Of a DNA stretch of 10,127 nt, positions 6,171-10,127 are shown one piece after another. The notes under the pieces were generated by a model, which worked only from the letters and a program-made list of their open reading frames with translations, was not told the origin of the DNA and made no database searches. This DNA comes from Hyphomicrobiales bacterium (GTDB lineage Bacteria > Pseudomonadota > Alphaproteobacteria > Rhizobiales > Beijerinckiaceae), in NCBI GenBank assembly GCA_028290125.1, contig JAQGKM010000472.1, forward strand, positions 1 to 10,127. Reading direction: 5' to 3'. Every line of letters begins with the position of its first letter. Position 1 is the stretch's first letter. Made by a program: the position numbers and the translations under genes.

Positions 6171-6596
6171 ATGCTCGACAAGACAGCGACCAAGTTCACG
6201 CATGTAAAACCCGGCGACACGGAATGGCGCGGCGAAGGGCTGCGCGACTTCTTTCTCTACAAGGATCTCGGCATCAAGGACGCCACGCACGGCAAGGTCA
6301 TCGCGCACCTCGTCAAGGCGAACCTGCCGCCCGAAAAGGGCACCGGCTGGCACATTCACGTCGCCGACTTCCAGATCGTCTACATGACCAAGGGCTGGGC
6401 GAAGTTCATCTATGACGGTGAGGAAGTCCTGGTGGAAGCCGGCGACTGCGTGCACCAGCGCCCCGGCATCGTGCACTACCTCTTCGATTACTCGCCCGAC
6501 ATGGAATATATGGAAATCGTTTCGCCGGCGGATTTCGGCACGGAAGACGTGGCCGGCCCGGGCTTCGAGCCACCAGCGCCAACGCCCTGGGCTTGA
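6171..6596 (+). CDS. Single-domain cupin protein
   Basis: This small cytoplasmic beta-barrel protein of 141 residues probably binds one metal ion; its ligand or reaction is unknown. Cupin motif 1 is GWHIHVADFQIVYMTKG (59-75), with metal-ligand histidines H61 and H63. The usual glutamate position is occupied by Q68. Motif 2, GDCVHQRPGIVHYLFDYS (91-108), supplies the last histidine, H102. The order and spacing of the two motifs are normal. The H-H-Q-H set differs from the more common H-H-E-H set; both are known in active cupins. An AGGGG ribosome site lies about 8 nt before the ATG. The gene follows the GST-like gene by 19 bp and has no other partner. The C-terminal tail is proline-rich. It could be an isomerase or dioxygenase-like enzyme or a small-molecule binding protein. 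Confidence 0.88.
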   Translation: MLDKTATKFTHVKPGDTEWRGEGLRDFFLYKDLGIKDATHGKVIAHLVKANLPPEKGTGWHIHVADFQIVYMTKGWAKFIYDGEEVLVEAGDCVHQRPGIVHYLFDYSPDMEYMEIVSPADFGTEDVAGPGFEPPAPTPWA

Positions 6597-6630
6597 CGCG
6601 CCGGCGCAACGCATGAGCGACCATGTCGCC

Positions 6631-6757
6631 GTCATTGCGAGCGGAGCGAAGCAATCCAGAAGCCGCGCGTGAGGCCCTTCCGCTGCAAACAACACGTCGC
6701 ACGTCGGCTCATGAGCGACCACGCGTGACTGGATTGCTTCGCTCCGCTCGCAATGAC
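6631..6757. repeat. 127-bp palindromic MITE-like element, copy B
   Basis: A perfect 29-bp terminal inverted repeat (6631-6659 and 6729-6757) begins GTCATTGCGAGCGG and ends GAAGCAATCCAG in the left arm, with a 69-bp interior. The minus-strand translation gives the familiar spurious string HCERSEAIQ, a mark of this interspersed repeat family. It lies 34 bp after the cupin stop. The structure could stop transcription or stabilise the mRNA end. There is no transposase in the window. Confidence 0.85.
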
Positions 6758-6793
6758 GGGCGGTCATTCAGAGCGGCGTTTGACCAACGCGCC

Positions 6794-6920
6794 GTCATTG
6801 CGAGCGCAGCGAAGCAATCCAGAAGCCGCGCGTGAGGCCTCTCCGCTGCAAGCAACACGTGACGTGTCGGCTCATGAGCGACAACGCGTGACTGGATTGC
6901 TTCGCTCCGCTCGCAATGAC
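6794..6920. repeat. 127-bp palindromic MITE-like element, copy C
   Basis: This is a second copy of the preceding element in the same orientation, starting 163 bp further on. The terminal arms are 6794-6822 and 6892-6920 with one mismatch (C for G at 6807). Over the whole length I count about nine differences from copy B, mostly in the interior. Near its centre is a perfect ACACGT-G-ACGTGT palindrome that copy B lacks. The 36 bp between the copies are unique sequence. Confidence 0.85.
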
Positions 6921-6934
6921 GGCGTCGCAATACT

Positions 6935-6949
6935 GCCTGCTACGCAGGC
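6935..6949. terminator. Short hairpin with T-tract, possible terminator of the GST–cupin operon
   Basis: GCCTGC-TAC-GCAGGC forms a perfect 6-bp stem with a 3-nt loop. On the plus strand it is followed by CTTTTC, a weak intrinsic-terminator pattern for transcripts arriving from the cupin. It overlaps the last codons and stop of the convergent DUF2336 gene. The stem is short, so efficiency is uncertain. Confidence 0.35.
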
Positions 6950-8067
6950 CTTTTCAGCAAGTCGCGAACGCTGCGCGGGGCGCGTGAGGGGGTGAGGCCG
7001 GCGCGGGCGGAGGAGAGGCGCGCGGTCTGGTCGTGCAGTGGCGCGTGGCGCGGCGGCGTGACGACGCGGCCCGTGATGGCGTCGAGAATGCGTTTCGCCA
7101 CGTCCTGCGACAGACCTGACGCGAGCCGCGCCAGCGCCGATGCGCGGCCACGGGCATGCGACGTCTGCGGATCGACCAGCAGGAAGATGCGGGTGACGAT
7201 CTCCGGGCGCAGACCGAGCGCGCGCAGGGCGATCGCCAGCGGTTCGCCGCCGCCGTCCATCATGATCGCGCGCGCCAGCGCCACGTCGCAATGACAAGCG
7301 TCGGCGAGCGCTGCGGCGAAATCATCCGTGGCGCCTTCGAGCGCAATGGCCTCGATGCGGCGCAGCGCCGTGTCGGCGCCGTGTTCGAGTGCGCTCGACA
7401 CGGGATCCAGTTCGCCGGCGCTTTCGCGCGTCCGTGCGATCATCAGCGCGCGCTGGCGCGCATCGGCCGTCATGAACAGCGCGAGTGTTTCGACCCTGTG
7501 GGGCAGGCGTTCCGCGAGCGCCTGCGCCAGCAGCAGGTCGGTGCGCGCCCGGGCGACGAGACGCGGCAGGATGGCGGGCGCCAGCGGCGCGGATTCGTTG
7601 CGCGCCAGCGTCCGCAAGACTTCGATCTCGCTGCGCGCGGCGAGCGTGGCGATCATCGTGGGGTCGAGGTCGGCGCGCCGCGCGATCGCCTCGGCGACGG
7701 CGCCATTACCCGTGCCGGCGGCGTCCTGCAGGAGCGGGGTCGACAGGGCGCGGCACTTCGCGAACAGCTTCAACGCGCCCTCGCCGCCCCGTTGCGCGAG
7801 CCGGTCGAGCAGATCGGGCGGCGCGGCGGGATGATGACAGAGGACATCGGCGGTGTGGTCGCACTCGGCCGGCGTCGCGTCGATCATCAGGCGATGGGCG
7901 ATCTCGGCGAATTGCCGGCTTTCCTCGCGCGAATGCATCGGCCGCATGACGAACAGATCGGTCAGGACCCGAAGCAGCAATGGTTTCGGGCCTCCGGCCT
8001 CACTCAGGCCGCGGACGGCGAGGTGATGCAGGTCGTCGGAAGTCAAATCTTGGGCGAAGAGACGCAT
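6940..8067 (-). CDS. DUF2336 family helical-repeat protein
   Basis: The family has no established biochemical role that I can name; its members are found mainly in alphaproteobacteria. The 375-residue protein (from the ATG at 8067) is almost wholly alpha-helical with HEAT-like repeat character: successive helices rich in Ala, Leu and Arg, e.g. PDLLDRLAQRGGEGALKLFAK, EVLRTLARNESAPLAPAILPRL and DVALARAIMMDGGGEPLAIALRALGL. The DLFVMRPMHSREESRQFAEIAHRLM segment near residues 37-61 is the N-terminal DUF2336 signature. It has no signal peptide or membrane segment, so it is probably cytoplasmic. The last 50 or so residues are basic, proline-rich and probably disordered. A GTG at 8076 would add three residues. 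It is a single gene, convergent with the cupin and divergent from the small basic protein. Helical-repeat architecture suggests a scaffold or protein-binding role (inference). Confidence 0.85.
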   Translation of the reverse strand: MRLFAQDLTSDDLHHLAVRGLSEAGGPKPLLLRVLTDLFVMRPMHSREESRQFAEIAHRLMIDATPAECDHTADVLCHHPAAPPDLLDRLAQRGGEGALKLFAKCRALSTPLLQDAAGTGNGAVAEAIARRADLDPTMIATLAARSEIEVLRTLARNESAPLAPAILPRLVARARTDLLLAQALAERLPHRVETLALFMTADARQRALMIARTRESAGELDPVSSALEHGADTALRRIEAIALEGATDDFAAALADACHCDVALARAIMMDGGGEPLAIALRALGLRPEIVTRIFLLVDPQTSHARGRASALARLASGLSQDVAKRILDAITGRVVTPPRHAPLHDQTARLSSARAGLTPSRAPRSVRDLLKRPA

Positions 8068-8157
8068 CGCGGACACACTCGGGAACTACGCAGACTTTAG
8101 CCGCTGAACATTGACACTGTGTTAACCTTCGAAATCCCCTAATGATCGTGCGGCCTT

Positions 8158-8176
8158 CCTTTAGTGCACTCTAAGG
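8158..8176. promoter_or_regulatory. Imperfect dyad upstream of the small basic protein gene
   Basis: CCTTTAG and TCTAAGG flank TGCAC. The core AGTGCACT is an 8-bp perfect palindrome, and the outer arms CCTT/AAGG also match, with one base offset. It lies in the divergent spacer between the DUF2336 and small-protein genes, about 40 bp before the latter's ATG. It may be an operator, but no regulator family is indicated. Confidence 0.3.
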
Positions 8177-8213
8177 TTGCATTTGCGATGTGGATCCAAA
8201 CAGGGGACTGAAG

Positions 8214-8393
8214 ATGTCGAATATCGTCGCCTTCCAGCGAAAACCGAGACCACGCCCGGCGCGGTCGGAACAGGGACCGTTTCAGCTGCTGTTCTTCACG
8301 GGCGTCCGCTATGTGCGCGCCGAGCCTGTCGCGACCACGCGCAAGCGCCGCCGCTCTCCCCGCGCCAAGGACGCCGACAAGCGCACCGCCTGA
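8214..8393 (+). CDS. Small basic hypothetical protein (59 aa)
   Basis: The function is not recognised. With the ATG at 8214 the protein has 59 residues and starts MSNIVAFQRKPRPRPARSEQ, a form of N-terminus I associate with small conserved proteins of Rhizobiales. A short hydrophobic middle (FQLLFFTGVRYV, 23-34) is flanked by strongly basic ends; the last 18 residues, starting TTRKRRRSPRAK, are highly positive. This suggests contact with nucleic acid or membrane phospholipid, but no fold can be named. AGGGG lies 8-9 nt before the ATG and supports this start over the in-frame GTG at 8190. It is monocistronic. Its stop lies 14 bp from the stop of the convergent DUF1254-like gene. TTGACA occurs at 8111-8116 but without a well-spaced -10 box. 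Confidence 0.65.
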   Translation: MSNIVAFQRKPRPRPARSEQGPFQLLFFTGVRYVRAEPVATTRKRRRSPRAKDADKRTA

Positions 8394-8407
8394 TCGGCCC
8401 CCGAGCC

Positions 8408-8983
8408 CTACCCCTCGCATGTCAGCGAGGACAGCCTGTCACGCGCCTCGCCCATGAGCGACGGCCGTTCCGCCAGAGCCCGCAGCAGGATGAATCCTTG
8501 CCGGGTCGGAGCTTCCAGCCGCAATTCCTGCGGCAACTCATCTTCCGCATCATTCGCCTCGATGTCGTCGAGCTGATCGCGCGTCGCGATCACGACCTCG
8601 ATGCGTCCGCGCAGCGCGCTGCGATCGGTCATGGCGTAAAACGTCTGGCCGAAGCGGCCATGAAACGACAGCATCACGGGCGCGTCGGACGCCAGCTGGC
8701 CGCGCAGCCGCACCGGACCGCGCGCGAGATCGTAGGCGCAGGCGGCAAGCGCGGTGGCGGGATCCTCGTTCGGCAGGATCTCGCGGCCGGGCTCGATCGC
8801 CGGCAGCAGCGCCAGCCTGTTGGGCGCGGCGCCCGCGCTGAGGCGCGCGTAGGCCGAATGCGGCGCAAGCCTCGGCAACACCAGGATGGTCGCCAGATGC
8901 ACGATGCCGGCGACGCAGATGACAGCGACGAGCCAGGCCACCGCTTCGAGCGGACGCGAGAGGAAGCCCTTGTGCTTCTTCAC
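8408..8983 (-). CDS. DUF1254-like membrane-anchored envelope protein
   Basis: The role is unknown. The protein has 191 residues with a single N-terminal membrane anchor (about residues 14-36, AVAWLVAVICVAGIVHLATILV) after a positive start, so the rest should be periplasmic. After the anchor, LPRLAPHSAYARLS and CAYDLARGPVRLRGQL resemble the short stand-alone DUF1254-type proteins that accompany DUF1214 proteins in Rhizobiales. A later stretch (DDIEANDAEDELPQELRLEAP) is acidic. The GTG start overlaps the DUF1214 stop as GTGA, so the two are translationally coupled and probably act together. The assignment to DUF1254 rests on gene pairing and general resemblance, so the family name is less sure than the gene itself. 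Confidence 0.8.
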   Translation of the reverse strand: MKKHKGFLSRPLEAVAWLVAVICVAGIVHLATILVLPRLAPHSAYARLSAGAAPNRLALLPAIEPGREILPNEDPATALAACAYDLARGPVRLRGQLASDAPVMLSFHGRFGQTFYAMTDRSALRGRIEVVIATRDQLDDIEANDAEDELPQELRLEAPTRQGFILLRALAERPSLMGEARDRLSSLTCEG

Positions 8984-9567
8984 CGGCAGTGCTCCGCGGA
9001 AATGGTCGGCATTTCGGCGGCGTCGAGCACGCCGGCGCTGAGACTGTGGGGGGAATCGTAGAGGCGCAACGCCAGCATGAAGGCCCCGGGCCGCATCAGC
9101 GGCAGCCAGTTGCCCGCCCGCGCCTCGCGCGCCAGCTGGATTTGAAAACCGCCCTGCCCGTCACGGAAAACCTCGCTCGAGGTGAAACCCGCGCGCGCCA
9201 CCGGACTGCCCTGCGCGGGCGCGAGATGGCCGTCCGTGTCGGTGACGGTGAGAGTCCAGAAACGTGCGCCCGGCATCGCGCCCGAGACTCGGTAGTCGCA
9301 AGCCGCATCGAGCTTGCGGCCGGCGCTGTCGGTCACGGCCGTGAAGCCGAGCCCTTCCGCCGAGCCGAGCGGCGCCTGCCCGCTGCGCGCGATCACCGCG
9401 CGCGCGTAGGGATCGCCGCCGGTCGCAGGCGCCTGCGGCATGGCGCGCCACGGGCCCGCCGTCGCGCGATCGAAGCTCAGTCCGCGCGACACGGTGACGG
9501 CGGTCGCGCCGAGGCCAAGCGCCGCGCCGGCCAGCGCGGTGGCGATGATTTTCCAGAACAGTTTCAC
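8980..9567 (-). CDS. DUF1214 domain protein, exported or membrane-anchored
   Basis: The function is unknown. The protein has 195 residues from a GTG at 9567. One N-terminal hydrophobic segment (about 5-26) serves as an anchor or uncleaved signal, so the body should be periplasmic. The C-terminal half carries the DUF1214 pattern: RFWTLTVTDTDGHL (102-115), the NWLPL turn (153-157), and FMLALRLYDSP (163-173). The frame stays open upstream to 9933, but that region is the antisense-free overlap with the PBP gene in another frame. The GTG forms a 4-bp GTGA overlap with the PBP stop and gives a protein that begins with a membrane segment, so it is the better start. It is coupled at both ends: to the PBP upstream and to the DUF1254-like gene downstream. 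This suggests a role in the same envelope compartment as peptidoglycan synthesis (inference). Confidence 0.83.
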   Translation of the reverse strand: MKLFWKIIATALAGAALGLGATAVTVSRGLSFDRATAGPWRAMPQAPATGGDPYARAVIARSGQAPLGSAEGLGFTAVTDSAGRKLDAACDYRVSGAMPGARFWTLTVTDTDGHLAPAQGSPVARAGFTSSEVFRDGQGGFQIQLAREARAGNWLPLMRPGAFMLALRLYDSPHSLSAGVLDAAEMPTISAEHCR

Positions 9568-10127
9568 TCCACGGCCGCCGCGCGAACCGGGACATTGGCC
9601 GCCGACGTGCCGGGTCGCGGCGCGATGGCGCGCTGGGCGGCGTCGAACAGATCCTCGATCGACATCAGCACGTCGAGCGAGCGGCGCGAGAGCGTCGTCG
9701 GACGCTCGAAGGGCGACGCCGTGCTGGCGGGCGCCTGCGCGCTGGCGACGGCCGGCGTCGGCCCGGCGACGCCATAGGGGTTCTTCAACTCGATGCCCTG
9801 ATGCGCATAGGCCATGATCTCGTGCCAGGTGCGCGCCGGCAGCGAACCGCCCGTCATGTTGTTCATCGACGTGGAATCGTCGTTTCCGAACCAGACCGTG
9901 CAGACGTAATTGCCGGTGAAGCCGTCGAACCACGCGTCACGATAGGCATTGGTGGTGCCGGTCTTGCCCGCCGCCGTCACGCCTTCGAGGATGGCCGCGC
10001 GCGCGGTGCCGCCCGACACGACTTCCTTCAGCATGTTGTTCATCTCGGCGATCTTCTCGGCCGGAATCGCCTGCTCGAGCGGCGCGCCGTCGCGATCGCG
10101 GCGATAGATCAGATCGCCCTTGGAATT
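9564..10127 (-). CDS. Class A penicillin-binding protein (PBP1A type), C-terminal part
   Basis: This is the C-terminal 187 residues of a bifunctional peptidoglycan glycosyltransferase/transpeptidase; the N-terminal part lies beyond the right edge. The fragment contains the KTG box of the transpeptidase domain at residues 55-57 (AAGKTGTTNAYRDAWFDGFTG), followed by YVCTVWFGNDDSTSMNNMTGGSLPA, which is standard at the end of class A PBPs. SGGTARAA just before the KTG box and AIPAEKIAEMNNMLKEVV also fit the family. The catalytic serine and the SxN motif are outside the window. A tail of about 75 residues rich in Ala, Pro and Ser (ending SIEDLFDAAQRA and a short variable stretch) resembles Rhizobiales PBP1A proteins. 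The stop overlaps the DUF1214 GTG by 4 bp, so the gene leads a coupled set of three. It acts in the periplasm, anchored in the inner membrane. Confidence 0.93.
   Translation of the reverse strand, partial: NSKGDLIYRRDRDGAPLEQAIPAEKIAEMNNMLKEVVSGGTARAAILEGVTAAGKTGTTNAYRDAWFDGFTGNYVCTVWFGNDDSTSMNNMTGGSLPARTWHEIMAYAHQGIELKNPYGVAGPTPAVASAQAPASTASPFERPTTLSRRSLDVLMSIEDLFDAAQRAIAPRPGTSAANVPVRAAAVE

Noticed and set aside
6631..6920. CRISPR array
   Set aside because: There are only two long, internally palindromic units of 127 bp, with no short direct repeats or regular spacers and no cas genes.
6709..6930. Minus-strand reading frame containing HCERSEAIQ and CFAALAMT
   Set aside because: This is the translation of the palindromic repeat arms and not a gene; the same string recurs wherever the repeat is present.
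8111..8145. Sigma-70 promoter with TTGACA at 8111-8116
   Set aside because: No acceptable -10 box at 16-18 bp; the nearest AT-rich hexamer (TAATGA) is about 23 bp away.
9568..9933. Extension of the DUF1214 reading frame upstream of the GTG at 9567
   Set aside because: This stretch is the PBP gene read in another frame; the PBP frame shows clear family motifs there and the extension shows none.

Overview
The window is high-GC, densely coded DNA from an alphaproteobacterium, most likely of the Rhizobiales/Hyphomicrobiales (Bradyrhizobium, Rhodopseudomonas or Bosea type). This rests on a DUF2336 protein, an intracellular PHB depolymerase, a PBP1A–DUF1214–DUF1254 cluster, and palindromic repeats of the 'TCATTGCGAG…GAAGCAATCC' kind that are common in these genomes. 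It holds eleven credible protein genes, two of them cut by the window edges. I see no RNA gene, CRISPR array, transposase, prophage or defence system.

Region 1 (1–4011, all minus strand) is one operon read right to left: periplasmic binding protein, ABC ATPase, ABC permease, and an amidohydrolase of the 8-oxoguanine-deaminase/ATZ-TRZ type. The genes are 1 bp apart or overlap. A textbook sigma-54 (RpoN) -24/-12 element lies about 190 bp upstream of the first gene. Together this looks like a nitrogen-responsive system that imports a small N-heterocycle or related amine and deaminates it. The substrate cannot be read from sequence.

Region 2 (4041–4130) is a palindromic repeat between this operon and the next gene.

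Region 3 (4179–6596) has an intracellular poly(3-hydroxybutyrate) depolymerase on the minus strand, divergent from a plus-strand pair encoding a GST-fold protein and a cupin. The 104-bp divergent spacer carries a 33-bp dyad that reads as two back-to-back sigma-54 promoters, one per direction, with their -24 boxes 1 bp apart. The same half-element (AGCAA-N6-TGCCA) is the promoter-like element of region 1, so the three transcription units may share a regulator or sigma factor. This is the most interesting signal in the window.

Region 4 (6597–6939) is non-coding and filled by two tandem 127-bp palindromic MITE-like elements between convergent genes.

Region 5 (6940–10127) holds a DUF2336 helical-repeat protein (minus), a 59-residue basic protein (plus), and then a minus-strand set in which the 3' end of a class A penicillin-binding protein gene is followed by DUF1214 and DUF1254-like envelope proteins, each joined by a 4-bp GTGA stop/start overlap.
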